Of a stretch of DNA of 9,577 nucleotides, positions 1 to 5,349 are shown piece after piece (position 1 is the first letter of the stretch; every line of letters starts with the position of its first letter). Source of the DNA: Sulfurovum sp. (lineage in GTDB: Bacteria > Campylobacterota > Campylobacteria > Campylobacterales > Sulfurovaceae). The DNA is taken from NCBI GenBank assembly GCA_015490315.1, contig WFYB01000017.1:1-9577 (forward strand), given 5' to 3'. The notes below the pieces were generated by a model. That model made no database searches. It worked only from the letters and a program-made list of their open reading frames with translations, and was not told where the DNA came from. The position numbers and the translations under genes were made by a program.

Positions 1-548
1 AAACACTCTATGAACTCGGACAAAGGGCTTTTGGAGAAAATCAGGTACAGCAGCTCAAAGAGCGAATGCATGCCCTCGAAGATCTGCCTCTGGAGTGGCA
101 CATGATAGGCAGACTGCAAAAAAACAAAATAAACAACCTTATCGACCTGCGTCCGACACTGATGCAGTCACTCGATAGCCTTGATTTGGCACATGAAATG
201 CAAAAAAAACTGACGGCAAAAGAGGCAAAGATGCACTGCCTGCTTCAGATCAATGCAGCAAAAGAGGAGAGCAAAGCGGGTGTCATGCCCGAACATGCGA
301 TCGATACCTATCTGCAGATCAAAGAGAGCTGCCCCAATATCAATCTCAAAGGGGTGATGACCATCGGTGCGCATACAAATGATACAAAGGCGATACAGCA
401 AAGCTTCGAGACAACCCACAGCATCTATGAAAGACTCGAAAAAGAGGGGGCAACGATCTGTTCTATGGGAATGAGCGGAGATTACGAACTGGCGATCAAA
501 TGCGGCTCCAATATGGTACGTATCGGCTCTGCCCTTTTTAGGGGCTGA
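1..548 (+). CDS. yggS: YggS/PLPBP-family pyridoxal-phosphate homeostasis protein, 5' end missing
   Basis: This family (YggS, PROSC/PLPBP) binds pyridoxal 5'-phosphate without a known catalytic reaction and keeps free cytosolic PLP and amino-acid pools in balance. The reading frame is open from base 3, so the ATG at 66 is internal: the 21 residues before it include FGENQVQQLKER, matching the family's GENxVQE segment. Next come WHMIGRLQKNKI (family WHFIGxLQxNK), the central LQINAAKEESKAG strand, LKGVMTIGAH, and near the end SMGMSGDYELAIKCGSNMVRIG, the family's C-terminal phosphate-binding signature, here split by no frameshift. About 181 residues are visible; members usually have 210-230, so only the N-terminus, with the PLP-binding lysine, lies outside the window. 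It converges on the regulator gene to its right with 9 bases between stop codons. Family assignment is secure; any local role is unknown. Confidence 0.93.
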   Translation, partial: TLYELGQRAFGENQVQQLKERMHALEDLPLEWHMIGRLQKNKINNLIDLRPTLMQSLDSLDLAHEMQKKLTAKEAKMHCLLQINAAKEESKAGVMPEHAIDTYLQIKESCPNINLKGVMTIGAHTNDTKAIQQSFETTHSIYERLEKEGATICSMGMSGDYELAIKCGSNMVRIGSALFRG

Positions 549-556
549 TTTAGCCC
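542..556. terminator. Hairpin between convergent yggS and perR, possible weak bidirectional terminator
   Basis: A perfect inverted repeat GGGCT-gattt-AGCCC covers the yggS stop codon and the short gap before the perR stop. It would form a 5-bp GC-rich stem in transcripts of either strand. Neither side has a run of Us right after the stem (ATTAAG on +, CTAAAAAG on -), so it is not a canonical intrinsic terminator. The location between convergent genes is the main argument. Confidence 0.4.
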
Positions 557-557
557 A

Positions 558-980
558 TTAAGAGGCTTTGGCAGCTTGGCACTGGGCGCAGACACCGTAG
601 AGGTTGATCTGCTGTTTATTGAGCGAGAAACGCTCTTGTGACGTCATCGACTTCAAGAGCTTGTCCGTCTCTTCGAGACAGGGTCTGTCTTCCACCTCTC
701 CGCACTCGGTACAGATCAGATGGATATGGTCGTTCTTTGTCAGTTCATACTTTGGTTTCTTACCTGTTATTGGCACCTCCACCAATACACCGTTCTCAAC
801 CATCAGGATAATATTTTTATAGACTGTCGCCAGAGAGAGTGACGGGTGTACCTTGACGACCTCATCATAGATCTCTTCGATCGCCATATGCCCATGTTTT
901 TCTATCGTTTCAAGTATATTCATACGCTGAAACGTCGCTTTGAGACCACTCTCCTTGAGCAGCACCGCATAATCTGTCAT
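558..980 (-). CDS. perR: Fur-family transcriptional regulator, PerR-like peroxide sensor
   Basis: A 140-residue Fur-family repressor; PerR members use bound Fe(II) to sense H2O2 and repress peroxide-defence genes. The start is ATG at 980, nine codons inside the longest frame, because AAAGGAG lies six bases before it. The N-terminal winged helix-turn-helix includes LSLATVYKNI (49-58). Likely structural zinc ligands are C90/C93 (CTEC) and C131/C134 (CAQC). Aligned by eye to Bacillus PerR, the regulatory metal ligands are H31, H85, H87 and D98, with E79 where Bacillus PerR has Asp85. D98 matches PerR Asp104; Fur proteins usually have Glu there, which favours a peroxide sensor. It lies directly downstream of ahpC on the same strand, the classic PerR target. 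GTTAAC-rich repeats upstream suggest autoregulation. Family assignment is certain; PerR rather than Fur is likely. Confidence 0.85.
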   Translation of the reverse strand: MTDYAVLLKESGLKATFQRMNILETIEKHGHMAIEEIYDEVVKVHPSLSLATVYKNIILMVENGVLVEVPITGKKPKYELTKNDHIHLICTECGEVEDRPCLEETDKLLKSMTSQERFSLNKQQINLYGVCAQCQAAKAS

Positions 981-998
981 GAAGTCTCCTTTCCCCAT

Positions 999-1054
999 TG
1001 TTAACATCTGTAGAACATAGTTAACACTATCACAATCACAATAGGGTTAACTAT
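999..1054 (-). promoter_or_regulatory. perR upstream region with repeated GTTAAC operator-like sites
   Basis: Three GTTAAC hexamers occur at 1000-1005, 1020-1025 and 1046-1051. The latter two lie in 14-base inverted arms (1017-1030 and 1041-1054) that match at 13 of 14 positions around a 10-base spacer. Each arm has ATAG-N6-CTAT dyad form, centres 24 bp apart. The third site is a perfect 8-bp palindrome, TGTTAACA (999-1006). On the minus strand a possible -35 TTGTGA (1041-1036) and -10 TATGTT (1019-1014), 16 bases apart, would be overlapped by the middle site. The dyads are seen directly; promoter boxes and PerR binding are inference. Confidence 0.5.
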
Positions 1055-1058
1055 ATCC

Positions 1059-1082
1059 TGTTCCTGTCTATAGACAGGAACA
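1059..1082. terminator. Perfect 24-bp palindrome after the ahpC stop codon
   Basis: Two perfect 12-base arms (TGTTCCTGTCTA and its complement) meet with no spacer, starting eight bases after the ahpC stop. In ahpC RNA this would fold into a stem of about 10 bp with a UAUA loop. There is no U-tract after it (GGAUAUAG), so it could be a 3'-end stabiliser or partial terminator separating ahpC from perR. Because the symmetry is exact through the centre, a DNA operator is an alternative. Confidence 0.5.
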
Positions 1083-1090
1083 AGTATGTT

Positions 1091-1690
1091 TTAAAGCTCG
1101 TCAGCGTGCTTGGAGAGATACTCAGCGACACCTTCACTGTCAGGCTTCATACCCTCTTCACCTTTTTGCCAGCCTGCAGGACATACTTCGCCATGCTCGT
1201 TGGTGAAGATCATAGCATCTACCATTCTGATCATCTCATCGACATTTCTTCCAAGTGGAAGGTCATTGATGACAGCATGTCTGATCGTACCGTCTGCATC
1301 GATAAGGAAAGAACCTCTCAGTGCCACACCGGCATCCTCAAGAAGTACATCATAATCTCTTGAAATCTGCTTTGTCAGGTCTGCAACAAGCGGGAAGTTG
1401 ATACGGCCGATACCGCCTTTTTCTACCGGAGTCTCTCTCCATGCGAAGTGAGAGAACTGTGAATCTACAGAAACACCGATGATGTTGACACCTCTGTCCG
1501 TAAACTCTTTGGCTCTGTGAGAGAATGCAATGATCTCAGATGGACATACAAATGTAAAGTCAAGCGGATAGAAGAAAAGTACCGCACCCTTTGGTCCGAT
1601 ATTTTCATAAAGATTAAAGTTATCTACGATCTGTCCGTCTGCAAGTACGGCTGTTGCTGTAAAGTCTGGCGCTTTTTTTGTTACCAACAT
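1091..1690 (-). CDS. ahpC: Typical 2-Cys peroxiredoxin (AhpC/TsaA type)
   Basis: A cytosolic thiol peroxidase that reduces H2O2, organic peroxides and peroxynitrite, then is recycled by a thioredoxin- or AhpF-like reductase. With the start at 1690 the protein is 199 residues. That ATG is preferred because AAGGA sits 7-8 bases before it, versus one or two before the ATG at 1696, and because Helicobacter TsaA also begins MLVTK. The peroxidatic cysteine is C49 in DFTFVCPSEI and the resolving cysteine C170 in GEVCPAGW, giving the intermolecular disulfide of typical 2-Cys enzymes. A GGIG motif is present, but the C-terminal YF motif linked to overoxidation sensitivity is not (the end reads EYLSKHADEL). 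It sits between ubiD and the PerR-like regulator on one strand, with its own probable promoter upstream. Confidence 0.95.
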   Translation of the reverse strand: MLVTKKAPDFTATAVLADGQIVDNFNLYENIGPKGAVLFFYPLDFTFVCPSEIIAFSHRAKEFTDRGVNIIGVSVDSQFSHFAWRETPVEKGGIGRINFPLVADLTKQISRDYDVLLEDAGVALRGSFLIDADGTIRHAVINDLPLGRNVDEMIRMVDAMIFTNEHGEVCPAGWQKGEEGMKPDSEGVAEYLSKHADEL

Positions 1691-1701
1691 ATTCATTTCC
1701 T

Positions 1702-1735
1702 TAATGATAATTTTTATTACATAAGGATTGTATCA
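1702..1735 (-). promoter_or_regulatory. Probable ahpC promoter with AT-rich dyad at the start site
   Basis: On the minus strand TGATACAAT (1735-1727) is an extended -10 of the TGnTAnAAT type; no good -35 is seen, which is usual in Campylobacterota. About eight bases downstream an 18-bp AT-rich imperfect palindrome (1702-1719; half-sites TAATAAAAA and TAATGATAA on opposite strands, 7 of 9 matching) covers the expected start site. It resembles the AT-rich boxes bound by Fur and PerR in this group. A repressor bound there would block ahpC transcription. Promoter likely; operator inferred. Confidence 0.5.
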
Positions 1736-1754
1736 GATGATCTTTAAATTGAGA

Positions 1755-3584
1755 TTAATTTTTAAACGGCAAAAGCCCAAACTTTTTGATAAATGCCTCA
1801 TCAATCTTTATAAGCCCTTTTTGCCCAAGCGTGTCGAGTACCTCTTTGGTACAGAAGGTATCGCCCGGCCACTCTCTGGGATAGCCGTCGAGTTCATTTT
1901 TGTTGGTCGCATCGATAGCGATGAAGGGGTCGAGTATCACATCACGCTGCGCATCGATGTTGTTCACCACGCGCCAGATCAGCATGTAGGGATTCTCCAG
2001 ATCGTTGTTGGCATGGTCGACTATCACCAATACCCTGATATGTGGAGCAAGTGATGTGAGCTTGGCGATCGTCTCTTTTTGTGAAACACTCTTTTCTACA
2101 GCGATCACACAGATCGGGTTTTTGGTATGGGACATATACTGTTTGAGCGCTTTGATCTGCGGGACGATCTGCTGACAGCGTTCAAGCAGGACACTGTCAT
2201 CGAGCAATTCTTCTATCCCCGCTTCGACCTCTTCCTTTGCCGTCGCATCGATCCCCAGCTTGCCGCCGACAAACTGTCTGCTCGAAGCGTGATCGAGATG
2301 ATCGACGATCCCGTGCGTGATCAGTATCTTCTCTCTCTCAAGCCTGTTGAGTATATGCGCTGCCAACGCCTCATGATCCTCCAGTGCCGGTGCATCTTCA
2401 CCTACAAAGATGGCATGCTTGACAAAACTCATCTGCCCCACACCCCAAAAGGCATGCATAAACTGTTCGGCATGCCCCGGGTAATGCACCTGCATCTTGG
2501 CAAGGATGAGATTGTGAAAGACCCCGTTTTCAGGCATATAGTAGTCGATGAGATCGGGAGCCATGGGCTTGAGCATCGGCAGAAAGACCCGCTCAGTCGC
2601 CCAGCCCATATATTTGTCCTCCAGCGGCGGTTTGCCCACTACCGTAGCGGCAAAGACTGGGTTCTTTTTCATCGTAATAGTCTCTACCTCCATCACAGGG
2701 AAAGGCTCTTTGAGGGTGTAGTAGCCCGTATGGTCACCAAAGGGGCCTTCTATCTCCATCTCCTTGGGGTCTACAAACCCCTCGATGACGATATCGACAT
2801 CATTGGGGATATAGATATCATTGGTGATCGACTTGACCAGCTGTGCGTTCTTGTTGCGCACAAAACCGTAGAGCAGCATCTCGAACATCCCATGCGGCAT
2901 CGGTGCCTGTCCGCACCATATATAGAGCGGATCACCGCCGATGGCAACAGAGACCGGCATCTTTTTGCCCGCTTTTTGGTACTGATCGAAAAAGTGTGAG
3001 GCATCTTTGTGGATCTGCCAGTGCATCCCAAGACGCTTCTTGTCATACTGTTGAAGTCTATACATCCCGAGGTTTTGCATCGTACCGTCAAGACTCTGGG
3101 TATAGACCTGCCCCATCGTAATGAACGGACCGCCATCCTCTTCCCATGTCTTGAGGATAGGAAGCCTGTCGAGGTCAACTTCCGCTTTGGGGATGATCTG
3201 CTCCTGACAGGCACCCTTGGATCGCTGTCGCTTTGGAAAGACGTTTTTAAGTGCAAAGAGTCTGGGCAGCATAGAGAGCTTCTCTTTGAACGTTTTGGGA
3301 GGCTTGAGCTTGAGCAGCGACTCGATCCCCTCCGCCACTTCATCGGGATGTTTACCGAAAATCTTCTCAGTGATCTCCTTGTTGGCAAAGATATTCATCA
3401 AGACGGGCATGTCATACTCGATACCCTTTGCCTTGTTGACAGGATGGGTAAAAAGTATCGGACGCGAATCCTCTTTTTTGACCTCTATATAGGCGACATG
3501 AGGGATCTCCAACGCCACATCAAGGGGTTCATCGATGATCTTGAGGTTACCGTTCTCTTTGAGCCACGCTACGACATCTTGCAT
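1755..3584 (-). CDS. ubiD: UbiD-family prenylated-FMN-dependent decarboxylase, likely menaquinone pathway
   Basis: UbiD enzymes remove a carboxyl group from (prenylated) aromatic acids with prenylated FMN made by UbiX. The 609-residue protein is the long form of about 600 residues found in Campylobacterota. The prFMN and catalytic region is intact: NLGMYRLQ (171-178, R176), GMHWQIHKD (186-194), and EIEGPFGDHTGYY (277-289) with E279 and D284, spaced as the catalytic acid pair of fungal Fdc1. Start ATG at 3584 has GAAGG seven bases upstream; an out-of-frame ATG five bases earlier is not used. Campylobacterota make menaquinone by the futalosine route and lack ubiquinone, so the expected substrate is a prenylated naphthoate (the role proposed for MqnL), not octaprenyl-hydroxybenzoate. 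It is transcribed from its own promoter just upstream; no terminator is seen before ahpC, so readthrough into ahpC is possible. Confidence 0.92.
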   Translation of the reverse strand: MQDVVAWLKENGNLKIIDEPLDVALEIPHVAYIEVKKEDSRPILFTHPVNKAKGIEYDMPVLMNIFANKEITEKIFGKHPDEVAEGIESLLKLKPPKTFKEKLSMLPRLFALKNVFPKRQRSKGACQEQIIPKAEVDLDRLPILKTWEEDGGPFITMGQVYTQSLDGTMQNLGMYRLQQYDKKRLGMHWQIHKDASHFFDQYQKAGKKMPVSVAIGGDPLYIWCGQAPMPHGMFEMLLYGFVRNKNAQLVKSITNDIYIPNDVDIVIEGFVDPKEMEIEGPFGDHTGYYTLKEPFPVMEVETITMKKNPVFAATVVGKPPLEDKYMGWATERVFLPMLKPMAPDLIDYYMPENGVFHNLILAKMQVHYPGHAEQFMHAFWGVGQMSFVKHAIFVGEDAPALEDHEALAAHILNRLEREKILITHGIVDHLDHASSRQFVGGKLGIDATAKEEVEAGIEELLDDSVLLERCQQIVPQIKALKQYMSHTKNPICVIAVEKSVSQKETIAKLTSLAPHIRVLVIVDHANNDLENPYMLIWRVVNNIDAQRDVILDPFIAIDATNKNELDGYPREWPGDTFCTKEVLDTLGQKGLIKIDEAFIKKFGLLPFKN

Positions 3585-3612
3585 ACATTTACCTTCGTGT
3601 CAGATTGGAAAG

Positions 3613-3621
3613 ATTATAACA
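3613..3621 (-). promoter_or_regulatory. ubiD promoter, extended -10
   Basis: The minus strand reads TGTTATAAT here, a perfect extended -10 (TGnTATAAT), 29 bases upstream of the ubiD start. No recognisable -35 lies 16-18 bases further up; that place is taken by the GC-rich stem of a terminator. T-rich sequence directly before the -10 is typical of Campylobacterota promoters. Transcription would begin near 3606. Confidence 0.7.
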
Positions 3622-3640
3622 AAAAAGGGCTTACCGCCCT
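3621..3640 (-). terminator. Intrinsic terminator reading leftward, upstream of ubiD
   Basis: On the minus strand a stem AGGGC-ggtaa-GCCCT is followed at once by six Ts (3626-3621). Stem, small loop and U-tract fit a factor-independent terminator. The nearest minus-strand gene upstream is hemC, which ends 683 bases away on the other side of the toxin-antitoxin-like pair. The last T is also the first base of the ubiD extended -10, so termination and re-initiation abut. Confidence 0.6.
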
Positions 3641-3680
3641 GCACTGTCTATCTATGCTGAAAATCAACATGCAACCACGC

Positions 3681-3709
3681 TAAACAAAAAGTAAAAAATT
3701 TGCTATAAT
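3681..3709 (+). promoter_or_regulatory. Promoter of the DUF4258/YgiT-type pair
   Basis: TGCTATAAT at 3701-3709 is a perfect extended -10. TAAACA at 3681-3686 is a 4-of-6 match to the -35 consensus with 17-base spacing, in an A-rich stretch. Transcription would start near 3716, giving a leader of about 24 bases with AAAAGG before the TTG start at 3740. I see no clear operator dyad around it. Confidence 0.7.
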
Positions 3710-3739
3710 CTAAGCATCAAAGAAGCTAAAAGGTATTTC

Positions 3740-4015
3740 TTGACTTTTGTTTATAGAGAGCATGCAATCCAAAGAATGTTTGAAAGAGATATACTTGAAG
3801 AGAGTGTCGAAGATACTATTCAGAATGGAGAGATTATTGAGACATATCTTGATGACAAACCATATCCTTCTTTTTTGGCTTTGAAGCTATATGACAAACC
3901 TCTTCATGTTGTATTTGCAAAAAATGAGGAACAGAATGAAATTATAGTGATTACCGCATATTATCCCGATAGTGATAAATGGAGTGATAACTACACAAAA
4001 AGGATAAAGAGATGA
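3740..4015 (+). CDS. DUF4258 protein, probable toxin of a toxin-antitoxin pair
   Basis: A 91-residue protein with the DUF4258 pattern: an N-terminal REHAIQRMFERDI segment (6-18; H8, R12 and R16 are the conserved polar set), a helix leading to NGEIIETY (29-36), PYPSFLALKL (41-50), PLHVVFA (54-60) and IVITAYYPD (69-77). It ends in a basic tail, KRIKR. DUF4258 proteins are small single-domain proteins often encoded with antitoxins and are thought to resemble RelE/MqsR-type RNases; no activity can be read from this sequence. The start is TTG at 3740, with AAAAGG seven bases before it; no ATG occurs near. The stop overlaps the next gene's start by four bases (ATGA), so the two are translationally coupled. 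GC is low (20-21 of 60 bases in two segments I counted, against 29 and 33 of 60 in hemC and proS), a sign of acquisition. Confidence 0.8.
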   Translation: MTFVYREHAIQRMFERDILEESVEDTIQNGEIIETYLDDKPYPSFLALKLYDKPLHVVFAKNEEQNEIIVITAYYPDSDKWSDNYTKRIKR

Positions 4016-4242
4016 AATGTATGATCTGCAAGCATGGCGAAACAACAAAAGGGACAACGACTGTCACTCTGGAAAAAGACAATTCAACTATCGTCTTCAA
4101 AGAGGTTCCTGCACATATTTGTGATAACTGTGGAGAAACCTATATCGATGATACCGTCACAAAAGCATTGTTGAACAAAGCAAGAGAAATTGTTAAAAAC
4201 GGTGTAGAGGTCGATATTAGAAAGTTTGAACTTGCTGCATAA
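4012..4242 (+). CDS. YgiT-type zinc-finger protein, probable antitoxin (MqsA N-domain-like)
   Basis: A 76-residue protein of the YgiT/MqsA zinc-finger type. C3-x2-C6 (MKCMIC) and C37-x2-C40 (CDNCGETY) form the expected Zn site around a small beta-sheet, with TTTVTLEKDNSTIVF (15-29) and VPAHICDNCGE (32-42) typical of the family. In MqsA this domain binds and blocks the toxin. The MqsA C-terminal helix-turn-helix that binds DNA is absent: after the second CxxC only a helix (about 46-62) and a short tail remain. Toxin-first order and a 4-base overlap match the mqsRA arrangement. The pair points toward hemC, 80 bases from its stop. The assignment as antitoxin is by family and context; a regulatory target other than DUF4258 cannot be excluded. 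Confidence 0.8.
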   Translation: MKCMICKHGETTKGTTTVTLEKDNSTIVFKEVPAHICDNCGETYIDDTVTKALLNKAREIVKNGVEVDIRKFELAA

Positions 4243-4267
4243 TAACCTCATACAAAAGATCTAAAGC

Positions 4268-4307
4268 ACAAGCTGTCCCATATATACAACGGAGACAATT
4301 TGCTTGT
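4268..4307. terminator. Weak stem-loop between the convergent antitoxin and hemC genes
   Basis: ACAAGC (4268-4273) pairs with GCTTGT (4302-4307), and TGTC (4274-4277) with GACA (4294-4297), leaving a 4-base bulge on one side. The loop is about 16 bases. No U-tract follows in either direction, so termination here would be leaky. This is the only secondary-structure candidate I see in the 80-base gap. Confidence 0.3.
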
Positions 4308-4322
4308 ATTGACAGAAAAGTT

Positions 4323-5291
4323 TTAAAGCCTCTGCGGCATCTCATCCTTAAAGGCGATCTTTTCTGCATTTTCCAGAATCTCGAGTGCACCTTTGGCGAT
4401 CATCGCTTCTGCGAGTTTGACACCAAGGGGCTTGGCTACACTCTTCTTTTCAGACTCAAGAGGTGCTTCCATCTCTTCGTGCAGAATGTGGGTGCCGTCC
4501 GGATAGCCGAGCATTGCGCGCACATGGAGTTTGTCGTCACAGACTGTGGCATTGACCGCCACCGGGGCAGAACAGCCCGCACCTATCTTTGAGACGAAGT
4601 CACGCTCTACTTTGGTACAGAGAAATGTCTCTTCATCATTGAGACTCTCAGCGATCTCTCGGACCCGACCATTGGCTGCGACGATCTCGATACCCAGTGC
4701 CGCCTGTCCCATAGGGGGGATAAAGAAATCCAGCTTTTGCACATAGGGAATATCCTTGAGCAGATCAAGGCGTTTGAGTCCAATATAAGCAAGAATGATC
4801 GCATCATACTCACCCTCTTTTAGTTTGCGTAGCCTTGTATTGACATTGCCGCGCAGCTCTTTGACCTTGAGATCCGGGCGACGCTCGAGCAGCTGCATAC
4901 GGCGGCGGAGACTGGTCGTTCCCACTGTCGCTCCCTGGGGGAGGTCATCCAGACTTGCATAGGTATGTGAGAGCAGTACATCACTCTGATCCTGACGTTT
5001 GGTGATCGCACTTAGCTCCAGACCCTCTGGGATATAAGTCGGTACATCTTTGAGTGAATGTACCGCCATATCGGCATTGCCCGCCAACATCTCATCTTCA
5101 AGCTCTTTAGTGAAGTGCCCTTTCCCCCCGATGAGCGCAAGCGGCTTGTCAAGTATCTTGTCACCTTTTGATGTGATCTCATTGAGCTCCACCGTGATTT
5201 CAGGGAATGATGTCTCGATCCGTTCTTTGATATGATATGCCTGCCAGAGTGCCAGTGCACTCGCACGTGTTGCTATGACCAATTTTTCCAA
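4323..5291 (-). CDS. hemC: Hydroxymethylbilane synthase (porphobilinogen deaminase)
   Basis: Joins four porphobilinogen units into hydroxymethylbilane in cytosolic tetrapyrrole synthesis. The 322 residues hold all family landmarks: IATRASALALWQA (6-18), HSLKDVP (78-84) with catalytic D82, GTTSLRRR (124-131) and RGNVNTRLRKL (147-157) with the substrate-binding arginines, and VERDFVSKIGAGCSAPV (228-244), where C240 carries the dipyrromethane cofactor. The start is TTG at 5291, with AAAGG seven bases upstream. It is the last gene of the hemA-led group, 58 bases after the dsb gene; that gap holds a weak imperfect stem (GGGTGAG with CTCTACCC) but no U-tract, so readthrough is expected. No terminator directly follows hemC; the first good one on this strand is at 3621-3640, beyond the opposing DUF4258 pair. 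Confidence 0.96.
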   Translation of the reverse strand: MEKLVIATRASALALWQAYHIKERIETSFPEITVELNEITSKGDKILDKPLALIGGKGHFTKELEDEMLAGNADMAVHSLKDVPTYIPEGLELSAITKRQDQSDVLLSHTYASLDDLPQGATVGTTSLRRRMQLLERRPDLKVKELRGNVNTRLRKLKEGEYDAIILAYIGLKRLDLLKDIPYVQKLDFFIPPMGQAALGIEIVAANGRVREIAESLNDEETFLCTKVERDFVSKIGAGCSAPVAVNATVCDDKLHVRAMLGYPDGTHILHEEMEAPLESEKKSVAKPLGVKLAEAMIAKGALEILENAEKIAFKDEMPQRL

Positions 5292-5349
5292 GAGATTGCC
5301 TTTATAGAGGAGTATTTTGGGTAGAGAGGCTCACGCTTCTGCTCACCCT

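Noticed and set aside
66..68. ATG at 66 as the yggS start
   Set aside because: The frame is open upstream and encodes the conserved FGENxVQ segment, so the gene begins before the window.
981..1007. Longer perR start adding MLTMGKGDF
   Set aside because: No ribosome-binding site fits it, while AAAGGAG sits six bases before the ATG at 980.
2127..2999. Long open frame (290 codons) on the + strand opposite ubiD
   Set aside because: It lies fully antisense to an intact, motif-complete ubiD, has no recognisable domain, and its H/R/L-rich composition is that of a shadow frame.
3009..3683. 224-codon + strand frame reaching into the ubiD-module gap
   Set aside because: Almost all of it is antisense to ubiD and it only spills into the gap by lack of a stop; it passes through the ubiD promoter and terminator.
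3641..4322. Target-site duplication or insertion-sequence ends flanking the DUF4258 pair
   Set aside because: I compared both borders by eye and found only weak, AT-rich similarity (around 3716-3732 and 4250-4266), not a convincing repeat; no transposase or integrase is present.
5292..5349. Terminator between the dsb gene and hemC
   Set aside because: Only an imperfect stem with a large loop and no U-tract; it more likely leaves the operon continuous.
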